64,000 nucleotides of DNA from Lentinus brumalis (taxonomy: Eukaryota; Basidiomycota; Agaricomycetes; Polyporales; Polyporaceae). Position 1 is the stretch's first letter. Each line of letters begins with the position of its first letter. The stretch is from the NCBI GenBank assembly GCA_001792895.1, contig MARA01000001.1:3286001-3350000 (forward strand), written 5' to 3'. The notes under the pieces were generated by a model. The model was given only the letters and a program-made list of their open reading frames with translations. It did no database searches and had not been told where the DNA came from. Made by a program: the position numbers and the translations under genes. Of this stretch, positions 22,901 through 33,631 are shown in pieces.

Positions 22901-24907
22901 TGGAGGAAAAGGACGCAAAGGCATCTTTCCCTGAGCACATCCGCGGCAGATTGAGTCCTTGGTGGGAAACTCGATGGCAGGAAAACCTTCGGTATGTTCC
23001 CTAGCATGCCTGAGCACTTCACGTGAAGGATGCGCGAGGCGGCGATGCACGGTCTCGTAGTCAATCTCGTAGACCGTAGGGAATATGGCCGCTGCATCCT
23101 GAGTTGGGAGCGACCGGACACAGAAGATTGTATCGTCTGGTCCTCGAGGGTAAAAGGCGAGATATATCGCCCCAGATGGCTGACGGAATACTATCCGTCG
23201 AGAAGTACCATGTACAACCAAGCCATCGTGAAGGAACTCCCCCATAGAGAGCAACCGGGAGTTTAAGTCCGGTATGAAGAATACTGGCGATACACGCACA
23301 GTGGTGTGCGCACCACCCATCGTGATTGGGCAATTGAGGATGACCGTGCCGAAGCCCTTAATTTTGGCAGTGCCGTTCGCTGTCAAGACATCAAACCCTT
23401 TGTCAAGCGGGGTATACTCGACGAAGTCGTCCATGTCATATGTAAAGTGCATCGACGCTCCAGAGTCAATAAGCCACATGGGAGCTAAGTCGAGCTCATC
23501 GTCGCGAACGGCTTTCCCTTTCCCTTTGCATTGACTGCACGCAGCATAGTCACGCAAATGACGACATACATTGGACATATGTGATACTACAACCGGGCTA
23601 CATAAAACGTTATACCCATGACGATCACTCAGCGCTGTAGAAAACGCATTAGTGATGTCATTGTAGTCACAGGGAAAAGGGACTTGCCTGTAGGCATCGT
23701 AGATCTCCTCAGCCTCGTCAATCCCAGCGGCTTCGGCAATCTCATGGTCGAGTTCGTTGTCCGTGTAGCCGAGGGAGACCATATCGTCGTCATCAGAGTC
23801 AGGGGCCTTGTCCGACCACTCGATGCGCTCGATCAGAGATAGACGAGAGCGCTTCGAGGCACGAGTCCCGGTGTCATCGGTGTCGACAGGGACGCGGCTG
23901 CTCTGCTTGACGACGTCTTCAAGCGCACGGATGCGCTCGAAGGAAGGCTGGATGCCAAGGTCGTGGGAGAGGTCCAGTGCACGCTTGAACGTGGGGTACT
24001 GGTTCTCGCCATACACCTTTACGGCGGGTGTATGCAGAAGGGCACGAGGGTCCTCGGTGCTCGGAGTGTCCGCAAGGATAGGCTCGCCAACATCCGCCTG
24101 AGAGGCGAGATGGATGTGACCAGAAGAGTTGTTCTTCTGCTTCACATCGTTACCCGAACGGTTCCCTCGACGGAACTTGTTCTTCTTCTTCGAGCCACCG
24201 CTGCTGCCGCTAGGCTGCTGCTGCTGTTGGCGGAACGAAGGATCGGGTTGCTTCCGCTTGACAGCGGAGAGCTTGTTGGCATAGCCATGACCATTGGACG
24301 ATCCCTGCTTCCGTCCGCTGCGCTGTTCCCAGTTCAGGATACAAGCTCGAACGATGCCGTCGAGCTTGTGATTCTTAATGTCATCACCCTGACTATAAGT
24401 CTGGGCAATGACGTCCATCGCGGGAGGCAGCTTGGCGAGAAGGATCATCGCCTGGACGTAGCTGGGGAACTTCACTTCCAAGGACGCAAGGCGCACGAAG
24501 GCAGCCTGGAAGTCGTCCAAGGCCTGAGAAGGGTGCTTGTCCCCGGGGATCTTCAAGTCGAGAGCCGACTTGAACACGGAGTAAACCGCAGCGATGCCGG
24601 GTTTTCCGTAGAGCTCTGCGAGCTTGTCCCAGACCTCCTTGGCGGTAGGTATCGTAGACACCTTCGTGGTGATGTTCGCCGGAATCCGCAAGCGGATGTT
24701 GCCGAGCGCACGCACGTTCGCCTGGTCCCAGTCAGCCTGAGCAGCCAACTCCGCCTCGGTAGGGGTTGCATCGACAGCGGCAGGGCGAGTGTCCGTGATA
24801 ACGAACCACTGCCCTTGGGACATGAGGTAGGACTGGAGGGCCGTAGACCACTCGGTGTAGTTCGTGCCGTTCAGCATCGGAACGAGCTGAGTGAGGGCGC
24901 TGGACAT
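19986..24907 (-). pseudogene. Copia gag-pol polyprotein, frame broken by single-base losses
   Basis: Starts at the ATG at 24907 (MSSALTQLVPMLNGTNYTEW, the UBN2/gag type). The gag part is followed by a basic, Gln-rich linker; no clear CCHC knuckle is seen. Then come the protease motif (LIDSGASMHF), the GAG-pre-integrase region (HRRLAHPSREVL ... CRGCAQGK), the integrase core (HSDVK, SDAGG, TPQQNGRAER), a low-complexity linker (PRRSGRERK), the reverse transcriptase (DWTFRD ... YVDDALFC, the catalytic YVDD) and RNase H (LSSTEAEYMALSD, SKHIDIRYHYIRE), ending near 19986. Frame breaks lie at the C6 run 22661-22666, near 22453, 22257, 21.82 kb and 21.60 kb, and at 20531 and 20477. Every one is repaired by adding one base. 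As written it cannot make a full polyprotein. Confidence 0.85.
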
Positions 24908-25030
24908 GGTGATGATGGGAGAGCGAAGAGAGATCTGTGTGAAACACAGTCAGCGTCTGTCCAGAAGCAACATTAAGCAGCCGTAACGGCGCTAGAAGCT
25001 GCACGCTGAAGGTTCTCTTCAGTGGCGATG

Positions 25031-25222
25031 ACAGTAGCCGCAATGGGCGCTTCGTCGTCGTCCACGACGTCGAGCCCTTAGAGGGCGACGTACAGGTGAG
25101 CTGCGAGCAATGGAGTGCAGCCGGCAAGGGCGCAGCATCCAAGCTCACACTGGAGTGCAGCCGACAAAGGGCGCAGCGTCCAGCTATCTGGGAGCATCAG
25201 GGTGCAGCCACAACGGGCGCTC
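25031..25222 (-). repeat. Imperfect direct repeats in the copia leader
   Basis: On the plus strand the motif GCAGCC-n-CAA-n-GGGCGC recurs at about 25032, 25117, 25157 and 25204, with spacings of about 85, 40 and 47 bp. It lies between the primer-binding site and the gag start. It may act in packaging or dimerisation; that is speculation. Confidence 0.5.
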
Positions 25223-25238
25223 AACCTGGGCGTCACCA

Positions 25239-25250
25239 GGGCTCATAACC
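25239..25250 (-). other. Primer-binding site matching the initiator tRNA-Met anticodon loop
   Basis: The plus strand reads GGGCTCATAACC directly beside the 5' LTR. That is the anticodon stem-loop sequence of initiator tRNA-Met (anticodon CAT), so the element RNA would pair with an internal tRNA segment, as in Drosophila copia and its half-tRNA primer. Confidence 0.65.
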
Positions 25251-25527
25251 TGTTGAAGGGGGCACCTAACGCAGTGTACGCACCCGGCAACTCACCTGTG
25301 TGAACGCTAGTGCAGTGGCACGAGAGGAGGCAGAGTGCGACTTGTGTATTGGCCCTGCAGGGGCTGTCCTTAAATACTACTTACAGGGCGGATTATGTAA
25401 TACCAGTGAATACTAAATAAAGTAACTGATATCAATCACTGATAAGTGATAACTTATTCACATGCATCAATACGGCTCCACCGGTCATCCGTGAACCGGT
25501 CGGCCCGGAACTCATCCGAGTTCAACA
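25251..25527 (-). repeat. 5' LTR of the copia element
   Basis: 277 bp, reading the same as 19631-19907 and followed by the target duplication GTCCT at 25528-25532. It contains an AT-rich segment (TAAATACTACTTAC, AATAAAGT) that could hold promoter or polyadenylation signals. Confidence 0.9.
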
Positions 25528-26449
25528 GTCCTCGGCAGGGGCAATAAAGTCATGTGAAGTATGTTCTTCTGTGATGGGGGGCGTGGACGGATCGGCGAAG
25601 TAGTCATGGGAGGGGCTCGGCTTGACGTCGATGAAGAACTCAGCATAACCGAACTCCGAGCGATCCTGAACTCCAGCACGCTGGACCACGTCGAGGTGTT
25701 CTGCTGCGTAACAACAGATGTGAGGCTTCATATGCGCTAAGCGGCAGGGATGCAACGAGCGCTGTGAGGTGTTATGGAAGAGATAGCCAGGGCAGCGTTT
25801 TGTGGCCTTGTTGAGCGCGTCCATCTGCAAGCACATTCTTCAGGGGAAGTGAACTGTCGATACAACCACGCTCACTCACCAACGGACCACATATCCCCTC
25901 CGCAGTGGCAGCATTCGGGGGCACCACTTTGAAGGCGTGCTTGCGGGGATGCGAGGGCGCCTTACTCCAAGACTTACGACGGGGGAGAAACCCATCCAGG
26001 AAGGCCTCAACGGGTATTGGCCCAACTATGGCTTTCATGAGATCTTGAACTTGACGGTGGTTTCGAGCTTTGGCGGCTTCCGGCTCCATCATCATGCCTC
26101 TGGTGTGCGACAAGGTAGCGTCTAGCGCCATTGGAGCATTGTAGACACATCGAGATGAAGCAGCCGTAGGAGCGAGAGACATGGGAGGGGGAAGAAGTGC
26201 GGGGAGGTCGGACAAGCTGATGTAGACCTGGCGAGAGTCCTAGAGAGACGGCCGGGGAATGCTAGATCTTTGGCAAGGACTTCAAGAAGTCGAACCGTGG
26301 ATAGTGAACAGTGGACGCGCCCGGCCGTGGCGATTACCGCAGTGCACTCCTGACTTGGAACTGCAACGTATCTTCCGCTCGCAGCAGTCTCAGAGGAGGG
26401 TATGACAATCGAGCATATGGTGGCGGACGAGGTCGAAGTCTGGTGCAAG

Positions 26450-26700
26450 TCTTGGTCTTGTCGGAAGTCGGTCCGGTGCCCGCAGCCCCCCGCGGTCCTG
26501 ACAGAACATGCCGGTGAGCCTCGAATCGAATGCAATCTCATTGTCAATAATCACGTTGCAGCAGGCTGACAGACAGCAGTAGAGAGATGCTACAAAGCGG
26601 ATATGACAACAGTAGAAGACAGAACTGCGAACAAAAGCACAAGAACACAAAAGCGAACAGCAAGGGACGAATGCGGGAGGGTGTCAAAGGCATACGTGCA
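26450..26700 (-). repeat. Shared upstream block, copy a (before FunK1 copy 3)
   Basis: Read on the minus strand, this block contains TTTTGTTCGCAG, CTTCTACTGTTGTCATATCC, CTTTGTAGCATCTC, CTACTGCTGTC and TGCAACGTGATTATTGA. The same words in the same order occur on the plus strand at 44270-44440 and 47300-47470, before FunK1 copies 8 and 9. It is therefore part of the duplicated gene unit and a candidate promoter. The rest of 26183-27009 carries no gene. Confidence 0.65.
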
Positions 26701-27009
26701 AAACAGTCATGAACGAGTGCGACGCTGGTCTGGGTTACATTGGACGACACGAGCGGCTGGGAGAACGCAGGACGTAGGAGAAGCATGACCACAACGCAGG
26801 AGGGACAGCGCGACGGCCAACGAATAAGGGTACGATGGCCTGCAATCGCGGCGAGCAACCTGCGTGCCGCGCGAGATGTCGACGCGCATTCCTAAGTTCT
26901 TCAGCGACGTTGTGGGTGACTCACGGGGTTTGGGAGGAAATGAGAGGCCACGATGGGGAAGGAACGAAGTCGAGGATGGTACGCGCCGATGAGCAGACTG
27001 AAGAGCGAT

Positions 27010-29743
27010 CTACTTGCGAGGTAGAGTTATCCGAGGCTTCCGAGTATGTCCTCTGCCGCGCTGAGGATTGCTAATCATATGACCGGAAGATGGTGCCTTC
27101 GTTGTGACCTGATTACGCTGCTCTGCAATTCTTGAGCTTCGCCGCGGTATGAAGGGTGGTGGTGGTGTCGCGGGGAGAGCGAGTGGGGAGGGAGTCTTGA
27201 TGGGCGTATGTACGCCAGATGCTATGCCCTCGGTCCTCTGAGCAGGGGGAGACTTGCGCAGCGGAGTGCAGCCATACGACGGGAAGCTCGCGGTGGATTT
27301 ATCCGAGTACAGGATGCCAGTGGCTCGCGGATGAGGGTGGACGACCCTGTCGTCCTTGTCCAGTGCATGTGTCCGTAGGAACTCGGCCCAGAATCTCTCT
27401 ACATTCTCCATGTTCCAAGCTGGCGCAGGCTTTGAAGCTCCCTCGTCCGCCCCTGCTGACGCTTTGGAACGTTCAGCCAATGCCTTATCACGGTCATCAT
27501 CCTTGCCAACGTCCGCACTTTTCCGAGGAGGACGGTATGTCCGCCGTACTGAAGGCCGGAGCAGATCCATGATGCCATCGATCCATTCCTTGAGCGCAGG
27601 ACCGAACGCGACGTGTCTCGTGTAGACACGCATGTAGCGGTTCATGACCTTGCCTTTACCTCCGTAAATTTCGCCCTCGATGCTGTCCCGGAAGTCGAAG
27701 ACAGCGGTCATAGTCTCCGCCAAGTCAGATTCAGAGAGATTGTGGGGTAACCATAGGAACGCGCAGTAGAGGACGACGTAGAAGAGGGATTCCAGGTCGT
27801 CCTCAAGTGTCTGCCTCCGCGTCGGCGCGGAACGGTCCAGCATGGCAATGGACATGAATTCCCATGTTCCCTGCGGGTTGCATGGAGTGTTCTACATCAG
27901 TGCAGCCAAGGACGTCAAAGATCCACTCACGGCACGACCTTCGTGAATTGAGGCACCCGTATCGTTGACATCGCAGGACGCATCCCAATCAATGAGATAG
28001 CCCCTTCGCACGTCGCGACCAGGTTCTGCGACCAGGATAACATTGCCAATACTGATATCGCGGTGAAGGCGATAGTCCTTGATTCTAGCGTCCGACATCG
28101 CTGCTGGAAGGTAAGTGATGTGCTTTATTGACAGACATGGAGACTTACCCTGGAGGACATCATAGCTCGCGCGTAACAGCTCCTGCGTGCCCGTTATTTG
28201 CCTCAGAGTATATCCAACGATCCCGAGAACCAATCGATAGTGTGTACGTTTGCTGAGAGAGTACTTGCTCCCCAACAGCACGCAAGTCCAGGGATCCGAA
28301 CAGAACTCGTCCGTGAGCGTGGCCTGGAACTCATGAGCTACCGTTGCAATCAGCGAAACTGCCAGACCCGCACATGGAGGGACAACTCACCCTCGAACTT
28401 CCGTTCTTCCTTAGGGAGGTAGTCTGGAACTTCGCCGTGCCACACTACGGGAGGGATATTGCGCACACCCTCAGCAATCATCCGCTGGAGGGTGTGACCT
28501 TCAAGTTCGAGAGTGCGCCAGGTATCCTTGAGGAAGAATACTTCACGGGTGGATGAGTCCACGGCCCAAAATCCCCTGGTACCCTTGCCTACCAAGGTGA
28601 GCGGCGATATGACAGCCTGTCGGGACACAAGGTACCGACGGATTGTGTCCGCTTGAGCGATGGAGCCCTGCTGCAGGACGTGAATCGCGGAGACGTGGCC
28701 CGGCACGTAATGCGCTGACACCGCCTCCTCAAGACCTTCAGCCTTCGCGCCAAGCTGTAACTGGACATGGGCCTTGATACATTCCACGAACACGGCTTCG
28801 TCTTCCGACGACGCTGCCTGGACGGTTGGGTCATGCCCACGGCGTCCATCGGATGCATGTGATAACCGCCACAAGAAGTCGCACAGTACCTCGGGCTGCG
28901 CACGGATGTCGAAGGACTCAGTGACTATGCATCCAATGCGATCCCATCTGAAGAGTCGGGCGTGGGACCCAAACATCGCGACGGAGAAGAGGAAGTGACG
29001 ATGCTGCCGGGCGAATATCTCGGTCACGTAGGAGATATGCTGCCCAAGGGCTCTGTCCATGGAAGAAGTGGATCGAGCATCCTCGGAGTGTGTCACAAAG
29101 TCGTGAGATAGGCGTGCTTCGTCAGTGGCATCGTTAGGAGGATCGGTGAAGAAGTCCAGGGTAGGATCAGCCGTGACCTCTATGAAAAGCTCTGCATAAC
29201 CGAGCTCCGTGCGAGACTGGGGTTGGGATGACCGCACAAGCTCCAGATGGTCTCTTGAATACAGGCACAAGTGTGGCGGCATGTAACCAAGCCGACGGGG
29301 ATGCGAAGAGCGCGCCGATGCATCGTTGAAGACGAAACCCGGGCATCTGCTCTCCTGATTCTCCACCTTGTTGAGAGCAGCGAGCTGAAATCACCACGAA
29401 TGAGCGAGGGCTGTCGACAGAGAGATGACGACGGAGGGGAACGCACCAAAGGCTCGTAGATCTCCGTTGGAGTGGCCGCGCGAGCCGGGACCGATTTGAA
29501 CGCGTTCCGGCTAGGCAGCATGTCCTTCACGGAGATGAACTGTCGAGACGCGAGGAAGTACCGCATGAAATCCGCCACAGGCATGGGTCCCACTGTCCAC
29601 TTCCTGGACTCCTCCACAAATCGCCGATGACGGGACTCCGCTCCTTGCGGTTCGAAGCCCCTTATGCGAGTCGTGCCTTCTTCAAAGGCAAGGGGGATGT
29701 CGTAGACGCGTTGTGAAGCTGTAGAGGAGGAAGGATGGGACAT
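27010..29743 (-). CDS. FunK1 fungal-type protein kinase, copy 4, apparently intact
   Basis: About 840 residues in five exons (exon 1 29743-29447, exon 2 29384-28391, exon 3 28337-28149, then the HRD exon and the C-terminal exon); the first three have the same lengths (297, 994, 189 nt) as in copy 7. The N-terminal domain has WTVGPMPVADFMRYFL. The core shows ELGYAELFIEV, LFRWDRIGCIVTESFDIR, GTRGFWAVD, VFFLKDTWR (ATP-binding Lys), HYRLVLGIVGY, LHRDISIGNVILV (HRD..N), YLIDWDASC (metal Asp), GTWEFMS and LEDDLESLFYVVLYCAFLWLP. The tail has SYG, a Pro-rich stretch and PRRSSRIAEQRNQ. All core catalytic residues are present, so an active Ser/Thr-type kinase is plausible. Cellular role and substrates of FunK1 proteins are not established. 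Confidence 0.85.
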
Positions 29744-29759
29744 CGTCGCTTGTAGTCAA

Positions 29760-30330
29760 CCTGCTGGGCGGCTGACAGTAAGTACAGTGCACGGTTGGAA
29801 CTCCTCCCCAGTCTAGGCGCCCGAGCACACGGTCAACCTCCTCGACGTACAAGATTGCGCCCTGACTCAGACTGCAAACAAGAGTCCGTATGTCATCACG
29901 CACAAATTGATTACATATGCCATACGCAAGCTTACAAGTACTGACCCCTGAGAAATATGTACTCCGGACATTCGAGATCAATGACGGGCATCGTGGAAGC
30001 CAGGACTCCTCCGCATTACCAGGATGCTCGATGCACCAGAGTGTTAGGCTGGTGAACGCGAGGGAGGAAGTCGGAAGAGCCACTGCCAGGCTGCCATCAG
30101 GGGAGCGATTGCAAAGAATGATCCCAGTGGGTCGCAGTTGTTGACAATGAACCAGCTTCCGGGCCACTCTTGTTATTTTGTCGCAGCTCCGATTGCGGGC
30201 TCGCCATGCGCATGGTCCGTCGTGAGGCCCGAGCTGTCGCAGGCCCTGGCGTCGAGATATCGCGCAGACATTTTGTCGTGGGGTGACAGATATGAAGTCG
30301 AGCTCAGAGTATGCATGGACATGCCGAGAA
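29760..30330 (-). repeat. Inverted upstream block shared by FunK1 copies 4 and 10
   Basis: The reverse complement of about 30330-30010 aligns with plus-strand 48655-48960. Shared stretches include CATGTCCATGCATACTCTGA, GACAGCTCGGGCCTCACG, GCAATCGGAGCTGCGA and CACTGGGATCAT. Both blocks lie immediately upstream of a FunK1 start. No coding exon is seen between 29744 and 30614. Confidence 0.7.
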
Positions 30331-30614
30331 AGTCAGGAGGAAGGAGGCAGGAGGAAGAGGAGACCTTGTAAGCGCCTGTCCAGTCTCCAGACTGCAACCT
30401 CAGCCTTGCCTCAGCCTGCGGTTCGGGCGGACGGCCGGGCGTCGACTAACAACATGCATACTAGTTGCATAGCACAAAATGCACATATCGAATATGTAGA
30501 TACTAGCAAACACAGGGTATATGGTCGCAATTACTTAAAAGTAACTGACGAGTGAGTCGGGTTGAAGGGAAAGGGAAGAGGAGAGTAGGCACATCTTGAA
30601 TAAAGCAAAACTAT

Positions 30615-33224
30615 CTACTTCTTGGACACTACCCTCGCTGTCCGTGAACGGCGTGCTCCAACATGAGCCGCCTTAGCCGAGGGTTTGTCTGGAGCAGGAC
30701 CGCCGGTCTTGTCTCGCAGTCGCCGTAACCGCTCGCTGCGACGAGATGGGACCGGGGCGGGAGGGCTGGAAGAGCAGGTCCGCCTAGCCTTGGCTGGCGG
30801 AAGAGAGACGTTTTGAATGTCAAGAGATCGCTTGCCGAGGGAGATCGCTTCGGTTGAGTAGTGCGTGTAGTTGCGTGACGAGTACGGAGGACCTCCGCGG
30901 TGAACGCCAGTCGCGTGAGGGTGATCGTGCACTGTCCTGTCACTCTTCCCGAGCGAGTGCGTACGCAGGAACTCCCCCAGAAGGTGTCGAGGATGTCGGG
31001 GTTGTTCCACAGGTCCCGAGGTGAAGCTCTGTCGTCCACTACGGGTTCGAACATATCCAGCACGGCGTTCAGCCACACCCTCATGGCGGAGGGAAACTCG
31101 ACCCGCTTCGTATACATGCGATAGCGCATGTTCATGAGTTTCCCCTTGCCGCCCTCGTGGTGGTCGACATACCAGTCAGCCCATTCAAAGATCTCCTTGA
31201 TCATGTGAACGAGCTCCTCTTTCGACAGATTGTGGGGCAGCCAGAGATAACTGCAGTAGAGGACGACGTAGAGCAGCGACTCCATGTCGTCCTGAAGCTT
31301 CTGCGGTGCGTCAAGCCCGGAAAGCGACAGCATGTTGTAGGACATGAAGAGCCAGGTACCCTGCACAAGGCGATGTGAGCATGTATGCAGAACCTGATGT
31401 TATATTGCACTCACCGCTCGCCCAACTTCAAGAGACTTTCCGAATTCGTCGACCTGGCATGAAGTTTCCCAGTCTACAAGAAACCCTGTCCGGGTAGCTT
31501 GCCCGGGTTCTCTCACCAGAATGATGTTGCCGAGGCTGATGTCTCTATGCAGGCGAGAGTCTGCGGAATAGGCATCTCTCATGACTTGGGAAAAGATGTA
31601 AGCCAGAGCGAAGTCGGAGCAAGTGCCACTCAGCATGGAAGACATCGTATGTCGCGTGCAACAGCTCCTCGGTGCTCTTCAGCTGCTTGAGACCATATCC
31701 CACAGTGCCAAGTACGACGCGATAATGCCAGTACTTCGTGACCGCCACCTGTGTTCCCGAGACCTTGCACGCCCACTTGTCCGAGCAATACTCATCAGTC
31801 ACGGACACCTGGAACTCATTCACTGCGGTTGTCAGCTCGAGCCTTATCCTGGTGGCAATGGCACTTACGAGGGACCTGGCGTTCACCCGTAGGCATACGG
31901 TCGGGCACATCTCCATGCGTCACCAGCAACGGGACGTTCCGCACACCTAGACCATTCATCCGCTGGAGTGTCGTACCCTCATACTCCAACTCCGAGTACG
32001 CCCGCCAAGTATCCTTCAGGAAAACGACACGACCCGTCCGCGCTTCGACACCCAGTACCCCGTGTGGCTCGCCCTGACAGATGCAAGGGCGAGACCACAG
32101 GACGCGAGACGATGATGCGGTGGATGTTGGTTGGAGCGGATATGGCGTCTTGCAGGAGCACAGGAACGACCGTCACCCGACCAGGCAGGTAGTGTTCCGA
32201 TAGAGCCACTTTCAGCTGCGGGTCGCCGTCCTGCGAACCAAGCTGGTACTGCACATGAGCGGCGATAGCGTCGCGGAACCGTTCTTCCTCTTCTTCAGTG
32301 GCGGCTTCGACAGTCCCGTCGTGACCGCGGGCTACGTCGTCCATCTGCGAAAAGCGCCACAAGAACTCGCAAAGCAAGTCCGGCTGCTGACGAATGTCGA
32401 AGGCCTCGCTCACGATGCAGCCCGCACGATCCCAACGCATTAATCGCGCACGCGAGCCGGACATGGATATCGAAAAGAGAAATGAACGATGTTGGCGAGC
32501 CATGATCTCGGTGGCGTACGCGATGTGCTGCCCCAGAGCTCGGTCCCGACGTTTCGTGAACTCCTCGTCCGATGATAGTGAGAAGAAGTCGTGAGTGGAG
32601 CGCTCTTCGGTGTGGCGTCCGGCGGCGGGTCCACGAAGAAGTCATGACGGGGATGAGACTTGACCTCGATGAACATCTCTGCATAGCCGAAGTCACGACG
32701 AGAAGTTGGAGAGGAGCTTTCGACCGTGTCCAGGTTCGTCGCCTTGTAGCAGCATATGTGTGGCTTCATGCAGTGCGCCAGCTTGCGCGGTGAAATTGTC
32801 CGACCTGACGTGCCACGGAACACGAAGCCAGGACAACGACATCTATATCTTGTCTGATCGTTCAGGGCCGAGATCTGCGCCCAAGTGAGCTCTCAGGAGA
32901 AGTGTCATGTATTGAGAGTCGTACCAGTGGCTCATGAATCTCGGCGGGTGTCGGGGCACTCGGAGGTAGCGCGTTGAACGCTCCGTTGCAGGAGCGCATA
33001 GAAGACCTACTCCCCACAGAGTCAGAGAGCCTCATGAATTGCTTGAAGAAGCTTTGCACGGGCATAGGTCCAACTGTACGTCGCCTAAAGTCTTGTACGT
33101 TGTGGCGATTGCGATGTTTGGCTCGTTCTGGGTCCATCCCTCTTGTTTCGGTAAGCGTATCATTGAGGGCCATCGGAACATCGTAGACAGCATAGCGCGT
33201 AGAAACAGAGGGCGAGTGCGACAT
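30615..33224 (-). pseudogene. FunK1 kinase copy 5, several single-base frame breaks
   Basis: Starts at the ATG at 33224 (MSHSPSVSTRYAVYD) and keeps the five-exon plan. Motifs: RRTVGPMPVQSFFKQF, FGYAEMFIEVK, LMRWDRAGCIVSEAFDIR, RVVFLKDTW, HYRVVLGTVGYGLKQL, LHRDISLGNIILV, FLVDWETSC, GTWLFMSYNML, LQDDMESLLYVVLYCSYLWLP, then STEAISLGKRS and PSRRSERLRRLRDK at the C-terminus. Frame breaks: near 32608 (GG to G in gene sense), at 32058-32061 and 32050-32052 (two G losses around the expected GYWGV) and at the CCCCC run 30974-30978. Each is repaired by one added G. All catalytic residues survive, so this may be a functional gene with consensus errors. Confidence 0.75.
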
Positions 33225-33631
33225 CGTTTCTGTATGCTGGATGGAAGGTCGCGGTGGCGGAGAGTCGGGAGAAGTCCAAGCGCACGATATGCTCTGGTCG
33301 GAAGTCGGTCCGTATCCCGGTCGTGCACGGCCTCTGCGACTGTCGTTATTATCATGAGTACTTAGCCTGCTCGTCCCGCCAGGAATCAACATCTGTGCGA
33401 CAATAGTCGAGCCGAGCGAGCTTCAAGGGGCAAACTGCCTTGTGCGATTGAGCTGAGCGGGATCTTACAAGTGTGAATACTACAAACGCTGCATCTTGAC
33501 TAGAATATACCTACAACCGTCCACTGCCACACGAAACCCGGCGGCCACGTATGCTAAGGCATGGACATATAGATGGAGTCCCAAGGCTCCTAGTCCAGGG
33601 TATATGTCATAACAATGGTCGTGAAGGGATA
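33225..33631. other. Spacer between FunK1 copy 5 and the RING gene
   Basis: No exon is recognised. It should hold the promoter of copy 5 and the 3' end of the RING gene. Confidence 0.4.

Larger units (their letters stand above)
19631..25527 (-). mobile_element. Ty1/copia LTR retrotransposon, 5897 bp, minus strand
   Basis: Two 277-bp LTRs that look identical (19631-19907 and 25251-25527) start TGTTGAA and end TTCAACA. The flanking 5-bp target duplication is GTCCT (19626-19630 and 25528-25532), and joining the flanks recreates the uninterrupted FunK1 sequence seen in copy 7. Domain order gag - protease - integrase - reverse transcriptase - RNase H is the copia order. A primer-binding site and a polypurine tract sit at the expected inner LTR borders. 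Identical LTRs suggest recent insertion, yet the coding frame is interrupted at about seven places. Confidence 0.93.
19398..26182 (-). pseudogene. FunK1 kinase copy 3: split by a copia element and lacking its C-terminal half
   Basis: The 5' part (26182 to 25528) holds exon 1 (start MSLAPTAASSRC, GPIPVEAFLDGFLPRRK) and the beginning of exon 2 up to HDFIAPAED. The copia element occupies 19631-25527. On its other side, 19630 to 19398 continues with DLEVRKHRDRALGQHIAYVTEIF and LLRWDRAGCVVTESFD, stopping at FLWHFSQST. The catalytic half (FLKDTW, HRD, DWE) is absent: homology ends near 19397, about 290 bp before the start of copy 2. A base is also missing after EIFARQ, where paralog 7 reads through. 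The remaining parts are nearly identical to copy 7 at 41616 on the opposite strand. Not functional. Confidence 0.85.

Noticed and set aside
19986..24907. Programmed frameshifting as the explanation of the copia frame breaks.
   Set aside because: There are about seven breaks, all of the same sign and within domains; programmed sites would be one or two at domain borders.
23963..24976. A 337-codon open frame on the plus strand.
   Set aside because: It lies fully opposite copia gag, whose minus-strand frame has recognisable motifs; codon composition of GC-rich DNA produces such shadows.
29641..29665. A GGTTCGAAGCC word like a tRNA B-box.
   Set aside because: It is inside the N-terminal exon of FunK1 copy 4 (FEPQG) and no A-box or cloverleaf is visible at the right distance.
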